Program-made: the position numbers and the translations under genes
Notes under the pieces: generated by a model
Told to the model about the DNA's origin: nothing
Database searches by the model: none
The model's input: the letters and a program-made list of their open reading frames with translations, nothing else
Assembly (NCBI RefSeq): GCF_014837235.1
Contig: NZ_JACYFT010000004.1
Coordinates: 136,883 to 200,882 of the forward strand
Length of the DNA stretch: 64,000 nt
Reading direction: 5' to 3'
Source: Limnohabitans radicicola
Lineage (GTDB): Bacteria; Pseudomonadota; Gammaproteobacteria; Burkholderiales; Burkholderiaceae_C
In this document: positions 54,233 to 62,585 of the stretch, piece after piece
Position numbering within the stretch: position 1 is the stretch's first letter
Layout of the letters: each line of letters opens with the position of its first letter

Positions 54233-55966
54233 TCATGCGCCCGCAGAGGCTGCCCGCGCCTCCTCCTGCAGGCGCAGCACGCGGCGCTGCACCTTGCCGG
54301 TGGTGGTCATGGGCAGCTGGTCGATGAACTCGATCTCCTTGGGGTATTCATAAGGCGCCAGCAAGGCGCGCACATGCGACTGCAATGACTGGCGAACATC
54401 GTCCTCGAACTTTTCGCTGCTGGCCGCACGCGCACGCTGCGCCAGCGCGTCGGGCGAGAGCACCACATAGGCCTTGACCAGTGCACCGCGGTCTTTGTCG
54501 GGCTTGGGCACCACGGCGGCGTTGGCCACGGCCGGGTGCTTGACCAGGCAGTTCTCGATCTCGCCCGGCCCGATGCGGTAGCCCGCCGCCTTGAACATGT
54601 CGTCGGTGCGGCCCTGGTACCAAAGGTAGCCGTCTTCATCGGCCACGGCCATGTCCCCGGTGCGGCACCAGTCGCCCGTGTATTTGGCCTGGGTGGCTTT
54701 GTCGTTGTTCCAGTAGCCCAGAAAGAACACCGGGTCGGGGTGGCCGTGTACGTCAAAGCGGTTCACCGCCACCTCGCCGGGGGTGCCTGCGGGACACAAC
54801 TGGCCCGCCTCGTCGATCACCGCCACACGGTGGCCCGGGTAGCCTTTGCCCATGCTGCCGGGTTTGGCAGGCCACAGGCGCGCGCAGTTGCCCACCACGT
54901 AGTTGATTTCGGTCTGGCCAAACATCTCGTTCACCGTCACACCCAGCTGCTGCTGGCAGTAGGCAAACACCGCATCGCCCACGGCCTCGCCCGCGCTCAT
55001 GATCGCCTGCAGCTTGAGGCGGTAGCGTGCCTTCGCGTCGGGTACGGCTTTCATCATGGCCTTCAGCGCGGTGGGGAACAAAAAGGTGTGCGTCACGCCA
55101 TGGCGGTGCAGGATCTCGAACGCCACCTCGGGCGAAAACCGCCCGTTGAAGGCCACGATGGGCCGTCCGAAGTACAGGCTGGGCAGCAAGGCGTCCATCA
55201 GCCCGCCGGTCCAGGCCCAGTCGGCGGGCGACCAGAACACCGCTTGGGAGGGACGTTCTGCCTTGAAGGGATCAAAACCAAACCAGTTCTGGCTGCAAAC
55301 AAACCCCGTGAGGTTGCCGATCATGGCGCGGTGCGGAATCAAGGCCCCTTTGGGGTTGCCGGTGGTGCCGCTGGTGTAGATCAGCACGGCCGCGTCTTCG
55401 GCGCGTGTGCGCACAGGCTTGAATCGGCCCGACTCGGCGGCCAGGGCCGTGTCGTAGTTCAGGTCGGCCTGCACCGCCGCTTGACCCACGCCAATCAGCG
55501 TTTCCAAGCCCGGGCAATCGGGCCGCGCCTGCAGCACGGCCCCGACGGCGGCCTCGTCGCAAATGGCCACCCGCGCCTGGCTGTCGTTGATGCGAAAAGA
55601 CAGCGCCTCTGGCCCAAACAGCATCGACAGCGGCATGGCAACCGCCCCCATCTGCAGCACCGCCATGTAGGCCACCGCCGTCTCAAAGCGCTGTGGCATG
55701 ACGATGGCCACCCGGTCACCGCGCTGCACGCCCAAGCGCGTCAGCACCTGGCTCAGGCGGTTGGCCGCCTGCTGCAGCTGGGCAAACGTCCAACGCCTGT
55801 GCGGGCCTTCAGCCCCGTGCTCAATGATGGCCACGCGGCGGGCGGCATCTGACCCTGCAGCCCAGCGGCCGCAGCACACCTGCGCGATGTTGAACTTTGG
55901 GGGCACCTTCCAGCCAAAACCCTGGTGCACGTTGGCGTAAAGGTCGTGGGGGTGACTCTTTGGCAT
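54233..55966 (-). CDS. Acyl-CoA synthetase, medium-chain/acetyl-CoA-synthetase-like (AMP-binding)
   Basis: This 577-residue ANL enzyme has RVAIVMPQRFETAVAYMAVLQMGAVAMPLS, VLIYTSGTTGNPKGALIPHR (ATP loop), WSPADWAWTGGLMDALLPSLYFGRPIVAF, EMFGQTEINYVVGNC, RTGDMAVADEDGYLWYQGRTDDMFKAAGYRIGPGEIE and TTTGKVQRRVLR (catalytic Lys). The WSPADWAWTGGL and TTGKVQRR patterns resemble the acyl-CoA synthetase ACSM group more than long-chain ligases. The ATG at 55966 follows GGAGACAAACC. Its start lies only 27 bases from the divergent alpha/beta hydrolase start. Confidence 0.9.
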   Translation of the reverse strand: MPKSHPHDLYANVHQGFGWKVPPKFNIAQVCCGRWAAGSDAARRVAIIEHGAEGPHRRWTFAQLQQAANRLSQVLTRLGVQRGDRVAIVMPQRFETAVAYMAVLQMGAVAMPLSMLFGPEALSFRINDSQARVAICDEAAVGAVLQARPDCPGLETLIGVGQAAVQADLNYDTALAAESGRFKPVRTRAEDAAVLIYTSGTTGNPKGALIPHRAMIGNLTGFVCSQNWFGFDPFKAERPSQAVFWSPADWAWTGGLMDALLPSLYFGRPIVAFNGRFSPEVAFEILHRHGVTHTFLFPTALKAMMKAVPDAKARYRLKLQAIMSAGEAVGDAVFAYCQQQLGVTVNEMFGQTEINYVVGNCARLWPAKPGSMGKGYPGHRVAVIDEAGQLCPAGTPGEVAVNRFDVHGHPDPVFFLGYWNNDKATQAKYTGDWCRTGDMAVADEDGYLWYQGRTDDMFKAAGYRIGPGEIENCLVKHPAVANAAVVPKPDKDRGALVKAYVVLSPDALAQRARAASSEKFEDDVRQSLQSHVRALLAPYEYPKEIEFIDQLPMTTTGKVQRRVLRLQEEARAASAGA

Positions 55967-55993
55967 GGTTTGTCTCCGTATGATTGGGCAGAT

Positions 55994-56908
55994 ATGTACC
56001 AAGTTTCCAGAGAATCCACGAGCACTTTTGTGTCACTGCGCGGCTGCCGCTACCACGTGCGCCACTGGGGCAACCCCACAGGCACGGCCACCCCGCTGGT
56101 GTTGGCCCACGGCTGGATGGACGTGGCCGCCTCCTACCAATTCATGGTCGACGCCCTGAGCGAGGCTTTTGTCCAGCAGCGTCCCATCATCGCTTTTGAC
56201 TGGCGCGGCTATGGGCTGACCGAATCCCCTCCCACCGACAGCTACTGGCTGCCCGACTACCTGGGCGACCTGGACGCGCTGCTCGACCACTTCTACCCCG
56301 GGCAGGCCATCGACCTGGTCGGTCACAGCATGGGCGGCAATGTGGTGATGATGTACACCGGTGCCCGCCCCGAGCGGGTGCGCCGCCTGGTCAACCTCGA
56401 AGGCTTTGGCCTGGCCGTGGCCAAGCCTTCGCAGGCCCCTGGCCGCATGGCCCAGTGGCTGAACGAGCTCAAAGCCCAGCGTGAGGGCCAAAACGAACTC
56501 AAACCCTACGCCGATGCCGCAGGCGTGGCCGCACGCCTCATGAAAACCAACCGCCGCCTGCCGCAGGACAAGGCCGACTGGCTGGCGCGGCACTGGGCAC
56601 GCCCGGGCGCAGACGGGCAGTGGCGCATCCTGGGCGACTCGGCCCACAAGGTGACCAACCCCTACATCTACCGGGTCGAAGAAGCGCTTGAAATGTACAA
56701 ACGCATCGCCCCACCCCTGCTGGCGGTCGAAGCCTCTGACGACTCGCTGAGCCAATGGTGGAATGGCAAATACACCCTGGCCGAGTACCACGAACGCCTG
56801 AAATCTGTGCCGCAGGTGCGGCTGGAGGTGATCCAGGACGCCGGGCACATGATGCACCACGACCAACCCGAAGCACTGGCCCGGCTGCTGGAAGGTTTTC
56901 TGGCCTGA
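55994..56908 (+). CDS. Alpha/beta hydrolase
   Basis: This 304-residue protein has the alpha/beta hydrolase pattern: VLAHGWMDVAASYQFMVDAL (HG oxyanion motif), FDWRGYGLTESP, the nucleophile elbow LVGHSMGGNVVMMY (Ser112) and the catalytic His in IQDAGHMMHHDQPEALA. It acts on an ester, epoxide or similar bond; the substrate is unknown. It diverges from an acyl-CoA synthetase with almost no intergenic space, so the two promoters must overlap the other gene's 5' end. The frame is open upstream of 55994, but the similarity to hydrolases begins there. Confidence 0.88.
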   Translation: MYQVSRESTSTFVSLRGCRYHVRHWGNPTGTATPLVLAHGWMDVAASYQFMVDALSEAFVQQRPIIAFDWRGYGLTESPPTDSYWLPDYLGDLDALLDHFYPGQAIDLVGHSMGGNVVMMYTGARPERVRRLVNLEGFGLAVAKPSQAPGRMAQWLNELKAQREGQNELKPYADAAGVAARLMKTNRRLPQDKADWLARHWARPGADGQWRILGDSAHKVTNPYIYRVEEALEMYKRIAPPLLAVEASDDSLSQWWNGKYTLAEYHERLKSVPQVRLEVIQDAGHMMHHDQPEALARLLEGFLA

Positions 56909-56979
56909 GCAGCGCCCAGCAGCACGACCCAACCGCCCCGATCACTAAAATATGTGTTTTTTGCTGGACGAGGCCATTT

Positions 56980-57504
56980 GTGCGCACTCTGAAAACCATC
57001 TGCCTCTTTCTGACCCTGGCCGCTTTCGGCTTGGCCGCCCAAGCCCAGAGCGACAAGCGCTATTGCCCCGACTTTCTGGCCGTGCCGGGCGCACCTGAGC
57101 CCACGCACCGGGGCGAATTCACCTTCTCGCCCTTCACCCACCACTTCAGTCACAACCCCGAGCACAAGCCAGTGGTGCTGGTCGCCATCGACGAGCAGTT
57201 GCCCGGCGGGCGCCTGTGCGGCATCAGCTTTTTCAGCAACTCGTTTGGCCAGCCCTCCACCTACGCCTATGTGGGCCAGCAATTCAACGGTCTTTTTGAC
57301 AACCCCAAGCTCTTCGTCAAGGTCACGGGCGGCATCATTTACGGCTATGTGGGCAAATACCAGCACAAGGTACCCCTCAACCACGGTGGTTTTTCCCCTG
57401 GCGTGATCCCGGCCATTGGTTACAACCTCAGCGAGCACGACTCGGTGCAAATGAAGCTGCTGGGCACCGCCGGCCTCATGTTCTCTTACGGCCGCAAGTT
57501 TTAA
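56980..57504 (+). CDS. Exported protein of unknown function, possible small outer-membrane barrel
   Basis: I do not recognise a family with confidence. From the GTG at 56980 (preceded by ACGAGG) the protein is 174 residues. It has a clear signal peptide (VRTLKTICLFLTLAAFGLAAQAQ) and then a region rich in alternating aromatic and polar residues (GEFTFSPFTHHFSHNPEHKPVVLVAIDEQLPGGRLCGISFFSNSFGQPSTYAYVGQQFN). It ends LMFSYGRKF with a C-terminal phenylalanine, a feature of outer-membrane beta-barrels. It superficially resembles small barrel enzymes such as PagP/PagL, without an identifiable active site. The frame extends upstream of 56980, but that part overlaps the hydrolase gene. Confidence 0.65.
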   Translation: MRTLKTICLFLTLAAFGLAAQAQSDKRYCPDFLAVPGAPEPTHRGEFTFSPFTHHFSHNPEHKPVVLVAIDEQLPGGRLCGISFFSNSFGQPSTYAYVGQQFNGLFDNPKLFVKVTGGIIYGYVGKYQHKVPLNHGGFSPGVIPAIGYNLSEHDSVQMKLLGTAGLMFSYGRKF

Positions 57505-57579
57505 AGTCCACCCCCCGCCCTCAGCGGGCAAGTCATGAGAAAATCGTCGGTTTAGTGAACCGTACAGAAAAGAATCCTC

Positions 57580-58684
57580 ATGGACGCAGAACACATCAAC
57601 CAGATCGGCGCAACTTTGGCAGACCTGTCGGCGCGCACCGACGAACTTCGGGGGTATCTTTGACTACGATGCCAAAGCTGAACGGCTGAGAACCGTCAAC
57701 GCATCGCTCGAAGACCCCGCGGTCTGGAACGACCCCAAAAAAGCCCAGGAACTGGGCAAAGAAAAAAAAGCCCTGGACGCTGTGGTGGTGACCATCACCA
57801 CGCTGACCAATGAGCTGGCCGACAACCTCGAGTTGTTCGAGATGAGCAAGGAAGAAGGCGACGAAGCCGGTCTGCTCACCATCGAGGCCGAAGGTGCCAA
57901 GCTGACCCGAATGGTCGAAGAGCTGGAGTTCCGCCGCATGTTCAACAACCCGGCCGACCCGCTCAACTGCTTTGTCGACATCCAGGCCGGCGCGGGTGGC
58001 ACCGAAGCCTGCGACTGGGCCAGCATGCTGCTGCGCCAGTACCTCAAGTACGCCGAACGCAAAGGCTTCAAAGCCACCGTGGAAGAAGAAACCGGTGGCG
58101 ACACCGCAGGCATCAAGAGCGCCACCATCAAGGTCGAGGGCGAATACGCCTATGGCCTGCTGCGCACCGAAACCGGCGTGCACCGTCTGGTGCGCAAGAG
58201 CCCGTTCGACTCGTCTGGTGGCCGCCACACCTCTTTTGCCTCGCTGTTCGTCTACCCCGAAATCGACGACTCGATCGAGATCAACATCAACCCCGCCGAC
58301 GTGCGCACCGACACCTACCGCGCCAGCGGTGCAGGCGGTCAGCACATCAACAAAACCGACTCGGCCGTGCGCCTGACGCACATCCCCACCGGCATCGTGG
58401 TGCAGTGCCAGGACGGCCGCAGCCAGCACAGCAACCGTGACGTCGCCTGGCAACGCCTGCGCTCGCGCCTGTACGACCACGAGATGCGCAAGCGTCAGGA
58501 AGAACAGCAAAAGCTCGAGGACACCAAGACCGATGTGGGCTGGGGTCACCAGATCCGCAGCTACGTGCTGGACAACAGCCGCATCAAGGACTTGCGCACC
58601 AACGTCGAAATCTCGGCCACCCAGAAGGTGCTCGACGGCGACCTCGATGCGTTCATCGAAGCCTCACTCAAACAAGGCGTCTGA
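57580..58684 (+). CDS. prfB: Peptide chain release factor 2 (programmed +1 frameshift)
   Basis: RF2 releases nascent peptides at UGA and UAA. The first 27 codons ([27 protein letters not shown]) end in an in-frame TGA at 57661-57663. A +1 shift at CTT-TGA-C continues in the next frame through [23 protein letters not shown] to the end, giving 367 residues in total. The tripeptide SPF anticodon motif ([14 protein letters not shown]) and the catalytic GGQ ([20 protein letters not shown]) are present. It is probably the first gene of prfB-pepN-fbp. A conceptual translation that ignores the frameshift would lose the N-terminus. Confidence 0.96.
57649..57664 (+). promoter_or_regulatory. prfB programmed +1 frameshift site
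   Basis: The signal is CGGGGG-TAT-CTT-TGA-C: an internal Shine-Dalgarno-like G-run, a 3-base spacer, the slippery Leu codon CTT (57658-57660) and the stop TGA followed by C. It matches the E. coli AGGGGGTATCTTTGAC arrangement except for C instead of A before the G-run. Low RF2 slows termination and favours the shift, autoregulating RF2. Confidence 0.95.
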
Positions 58685-58719
58685 GCCCGGCTCAGCGCCC
58701 CACAACACGGAGCACAGTG

Positions 58720-61428
58720 ATGCGTGAAGGACAAGCCACCGCCATCCACCGCGAAGCGTACGCCGCACCCGCGTTCTGGATCGACAGCGTCGATCTGACC
58801 TTCGACCTCGACCCCACCAAGACCCGCGTCCTCAACAAGATGCGCCTGCGTCGCAACCCCGATGTGGCGGCCCAGCCGCTGCGCCTGGACGGCGAAGAAC
58901 TCAACCTGGCACGCGTGCTGGTCAACGGCGGCGGCACCTCGTTCAAGATGGACGGTGAAGTGCTCGTGCTGGAGAACCTGCCCGAAAGCCATGACGCTTT
59001 CGATCTCGAAATTTTCACCACCTGCAACCCCGAGAAGAACACCCAGCTCATGGGCCTGTATGTGAGCCAGGGGACTTTTTTCACGCAGTGCGAGGCCGAG
59101 GGCTTTCGCCGCATCACCTACTTCCTGGATCGCCCGGACGTGATGGCCAGCTACACCGTCACCCTGCGTGCCGACAAGACCAAGTACCCGGTGCTGCTCT
59201 CCAATGGCAACCTGGTCGAACAAGGCGACTTGGAAGACGGTCGCCACTTTGCCAAGTGGGTCGACCCGCACAAGAAGCCCTGCTACCTGTTCGCTCTGGT
59301 GGCGGGCCAGCTGGTGGCGCGCGAGCAACGCATCACCAGCCGCAGCGGCACCGAGCATTTACTGCAGGTGTTTGTGCGCCCTGGCGACCTGGACAAAACC
59401 GAGCACGCGATGAACTCGCTCATGGCCAGTGTGGCCTGGGACGAAGCCCGCTTTGGCCTGCCCCTGGACCTGGAACGCTTCATGATCGTCGCCACCAGCG
59501 ACTTCAACATGGGCGCGATGGAAAACAAGGGCCTGAACATCTTCAACACCAAGTTCGTGCTGGCCAACCCGGCCACCGCCACCGACACCGATTTCGGCAA
59601 CATCGAATCGGTCGTGGGCCACGAGTACTTCCACAACTGGACCGGTAACCGCATCACCTGCCGCGACTGGTTCCAGCTCTCGCTGAAAGAAGGCCTGACG
59701 GTCTTCCGCGACCAGGAGTTCAGCCAGGACATGGCGGGCATCGACAGCGCCCGCGCCGTCAAACGCATCGAAGATGTGCGCGTGCTGCGCACCGTGCAGT
59801 TTGCCGAAGACGCCGGCCCCATGGCCCACCCCGTGCGCCCCGACAGCTACGTAGAAATCAACAACTTCTACACCGTCACCATCTACGAAAAAGGGTCTGA
59901 AGTCGTTCGCATGATGCAGACCCTGGTGGCCACGCCCACCGACAGCCTGGGCCGCGCAGGCTTTGCCAAGGGCATGAAGCTCTACTTCGAGCGCCACGAC
60001 GGCCAGGCCGTCACCTGCGACGACTTTGCGCAAGCGATTGCCGACGCCAACCCAGGCACGGCCCTGGCCGAGCACCTGGGCCAGTTCAAGCGCTGGTACA
60101 GCCAGGCGGGCACCCCCCGCCTGGAAGCGCGCGGCCTCTACAACGCGGCTGAGCGCAGCTACACACTGAGCCTGTCGCAGACCTGCCCCGCCACGCCAGG
60201 CCAAAGCAGCAAAGAACCTTTCGTGATCCCGGTCACGCTGGGCTTGCTGTCGCGAGATGGTCACGTCCTGCCCCTGCAGTTGGCGGGCAGCGAAGACAGC
60301 ACCTTGCAACGCACCTTGGTGCTGACCGAGAACGTCGCCCACTTCACCTTTGTGAATCTGGACAGCGAACCCGTGCCCTCGTTGCTGCGTGGCTTCAGCG
60401 CACCGGTATTGCTGGACGACGGGCTGAGCGCCGATGCACTCATGTGCCTGCTGGCACACGACAGCGACGCCTTCAACCGCTGGGAAGCCGGCCAACGCCT
60501 GATGCTGCAAAGCGCCGTGCAGGCCCTGGGCAGCGATGCTGACCTGAGCAACGTGCAAGCCTTGTCGCCAGCATTGATCGAGGCCCTGCGCCAAGTGCTG
60601 CGCCACCCCGAGCTCGACGCGGCCTTCAAGGAACTCACGCTCACCCTGCCGTCCGAGAACTACATCGCCGACCAGCTCAGCCTGGTTGACCCGCAGCGCG
60701 TGCACACCCTGCGCGAAGCCATGCGCCTGCAACTGGCCACCGCCTTGCAGGCCGACTGGGCCTGGGCGCTGGACCACTACCGCACCCCAGGCGCTTACCA
60801 GAGCGACGCCACATCGAGTGGTCGACGCGCCCTGCGCGGCCTGGCCATGACCATGCTGTGCCTGGCCGCAGTGCAACAAGGCGACGACGTGCTGCCTGGC
60901 AAGGTCTACCAGCTGTTCAAAGACGCCAGCAACATGACCGAGCGCTTCAATGCGCTGTCGGCCCTGGTGGTGAGCGGCCACACACTGGCACAGGATGCAC
61001 TCGGCACCTTCCATAAGCTGTTCAAGGACGAAGCCCTGGTCATCGACAAATGGTTCGCCCTGCAAGGCAGCGCACCCGACCGCGCAGGCGATGTGCTGCC
61101 GCGTGTGCGCCAGCTGATGCAGCACCCCGACTTCAACCTGCGCAACCCCAACCGCGCCCGCAGCCTGATCTTCAGCTACTGCAGCGCCAACCCGGCCGCC
61201 TTCCACCGCGCTGACGCAGCTGGCTATGTGTTCTGGAGCGAGCAGGTGCTGGCCCTGGACGCCATCAATCCGCAAGTCGCCGCCCGCCTGGCCCGCGCCA
61301 TGGACCGCTGGAGCCGCCTGACCGAGCCCTACCGCAGCGCAGCCAAAGTCGCCATCGAGCGCGTGGCCGCCAAAGCCGACCTGTCCAACGACGTGCGCGA
61401 AGTGGTCAGCCGTGCCCTGAACAACTGA
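58720..61428 (+). CDS. pepN: Aminopeptidase N
   Basis: This 902-residue M1-family zinc aminopeptidase removes N-terminal residues from peptides in the cytoplasm. It has the substrate-binding GAMEN motif (NMGAMENKGLNIFN), the zinc motif HEYFHNWTGNRI with the downstream Glu in LKEGLTVFRDQEFSQD, and the YEKGSEVVRMMQ segment containing the catalytic Tyr region. The length and the DUF3458-type C-terminal helical domain match E. coli PepN. GTG-ATG at 58717 offers two adjacent starts; ATG at 58720 is preferred. fbp starts 9 bases after its stop. Confidence 0.95.
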   Translation: MREGQATAIHREAYAAPAFWIDSVDLTFDLDPTKTRVLNKMRLRRNPDVAAQPLRLDGEELNLARVLVNGGGTSFKMDGEVLVLENLPESHDAFDLEIFTTCNPEKNTQLMGLYVSQGTFFTQCEAEGFRRITYFLDRPDVMASYTVTLRADKTKYPVLLSNGNLVEQGDLEDGRHFAKWVDPHKKPCYLFALVAGQLVAREQRITSRSGTEHLLQVFVRPGDLDKTEHAMNSLMASVAWDEARFGLPLDLERFMIVATSDFNMGAMENKGLNIFNTKFVLANPATATDTDFGNIESVVGHEYFHNWTGNRITCRDWFQLSLKEGLTVFRDQEFSQDMAGIDSARAVKRIEDVRVLRTVQFAEDAGPMAHPVRPDSYVEINNFYTVTIYEKGSEVVRMMQTLVATPTDSLGRAGFAKGMKLYFERHDGQAVTCDDFAQAIADANPGTALAEHLGQFKRWYSQAGTPRLEARGLYNAAERSYTLSLSQTCPATPGQSSKEPFVIPVTLGLLSRDGHVLPLQLAGSEDSTLQRTLVLTENVAHFTFVNLDSEPVPSLLRGFSAPVLLDDGLSADALMCLLAHDSDAFNRWEAGQRLMLQSAVQALGSDADLSNVQALSPALIEALRQVLRHPELDAAFKELTLTLPSENYIADQLSLVDPQRVHTLREAMRLQLATALQADWAWALDHYRTPGAYQSDATSSGRRALRGLAMTMLCLAAVQQGDDVLPGKVYQLFKDASNMTERFNALSALVVSGHTLAQDALGTFHKLFKDEALVIDKWFALQGSAPDRAGDVLPRVRQLMQHPDFNLRNPNRARSLIFSYCSANPAAFHRADAAGYVFWSEQVLALDAINPQVAARLARAMDRWSRLTEPYRSAAKVAIERVAAKADLSNDVREVVSRALNN

Positions 61429-61437
61429 AAGCCCGCC

Positions 61438-62445
61438 ATGAGCAGCAACATCTCCCTCTCACGCTACCTCGTTGAGCAGCAACGCAGCAAAGGCCACATC
61501 CCTGCCGACCTGCGCCTGCTGCTCGAAGTGGTGGCCCGTGCCTGCAAGAGCATCAGCCACGCCGTCAACAAAGGGGCTTTGGGCGGCGTGCTGGGCAGCG
61601 CCGAAAGCGAGAATGTGCAGGGCGAAGTCCAGAAAAAACTCGACATCATCGCCAACGAAGTCCTGCTCGAAGCCAACGAGTGGGGCGGCCATCTCGCGGC
61701 CATGGCGTCCGAGGAAATGGACAGCATCTACCTGGTGCCCAACCGCTACCCGCAAGGCGAATACCTGCTGCTGTTCGATCCGCTCGATGGCTCGTCCAAC
61801 ATCGACGTCAACGTCAGCATCGGCACCATCTTCAGCGTGCTCAAAAAGCCCGAAGGCAACCAGGGTGTGACCGAGCAGGACTTTCTGCAGCCGGGCAAGC
61901 AGCAAGTGGCTGCAGGCTACTGCATCTATGGCCCGCAGACCACCTTGGTGCTCACCGTGGGTGACGGCGTGGCCATGTTCACCCTCGACCGCGAGCAAGG
62001 CTCCTTTGTGCTCACGCAAGAAAACGTGCAGGTGCCCGCCGACACCAAAGAGTTCGCCATCAACATGAGCAACATGCGCCACTGGGCAGACCCGGTGCGC
62101 AAGTACATCGACGAATGCCTGCAAGGCAAGGAAGGCCCACGCGGCAAAGACTTCAACATGCGCTGGATCGCCTCCATGGTGGCCGACGTGCACCGCATCC
62201 TGACCCGTGGCGGTGTGTTCATGTACCCCTGGGACAAGCGCGAGCCCCACAAAGCAGGCAAGCTGCGCCTGATGTACGAAGCCAACCCCATGAGCTGGCT
62301 GATCGAGCAAGCCGGTGGCGCCGCCACCAACGGCCACACCCGCATCCTGGACCTGAAGCCGGGCCAGCTGCACGAACGCGTGAGCGTCGTGCTGGGCTCA
62401 CGCAACGAAGTCGAGCGCATCACCCAGTACCACGCGCAAATATAA
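61438..62445 (+). CDS. fbp: Fructose-1,6-bisphosphatase class I
   Basis: Fbp hydrolyses fructose 1,6-bisphosphate in gluconeogenesis. The 335-residue protein has [13 protein letters not shown], the metal-binding [53 protein letters not shown] and [26 protein letters not shown], all class I motifs. It is the last gene of the prfB-pepN-fbp run and is followed at once by tRNA-Thr. Confidence 0.96.
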   Translation: MSSNISLSRYLVEQQRSKGHIPADLRLLLEVVARACKSISHAVNKGALGGVLGSAESENVQGEVQKKLDIIANEVLLEANEWGGHLAAMASEEMDSIYLVPNRYPQGEYLLLFDPLDGSSNIDVNVSIGTIFSVLKKPEGNQGVTEQDFLQPGKQQVAAGYCIYGPQTTLVLTVGDGVAMFTLDREQGSFVLTQENVQVPADTKEFAINMSNMRHWADPVRKYIDECLQGKEGPRGKDFNMRWIASMVADVHRILTRGGVFMYPWDKREPHKAGKLRLMYEANPMSWLIEQAGGAATNGHTRILDLKPGQLHERVSVVLGSRNEVERITQYHAQI

Positions 62446-62455
62446 TGTCGCCTGC

Positions 62456-62531
62456 GCCGTTGTAGCTCAGTTGGTAGAGCATCGCATTCGTAACGCGGAG
62501 GTCGGAGGTTCGATTCCTCTCAACGGCACCA
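62456..62531 (+). tRNA. tRNA-Thr (anticodon CGT)
   Basis: A 76-base cloverleaf with acceptor GCCGTTG/CAACGGC, D-arm GCTCAGTTGGTAGAGC, anticodon loop TTCGTAA (CGT), T-loop GGTTCGATTCC and encoded CCA. The anticodon stem has an A-C mismatch at its last pair (31-39), which I note as minor. Confidence 0.93.
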
Positions 62532-62534
62532 AAA

Positions 62535-62571
62535 CAAAAAAGGCCCAGTCAGTGACTGGGCCTTTTTCTTA
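62535..62571 (+). terminator. Terminator after tRNA-Thr
   Basis: AAGGCCCAGTCA / TGACTGGGCCTT, a near-perfect 11-12 base stem, is followed by TTTCTT. Being palindromic with an A-run upstream, it can also serve the convergent adhesin gene. Confidence 0.9.
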
Positions 62572-62585
62572 AGGTAAATGCCGAT

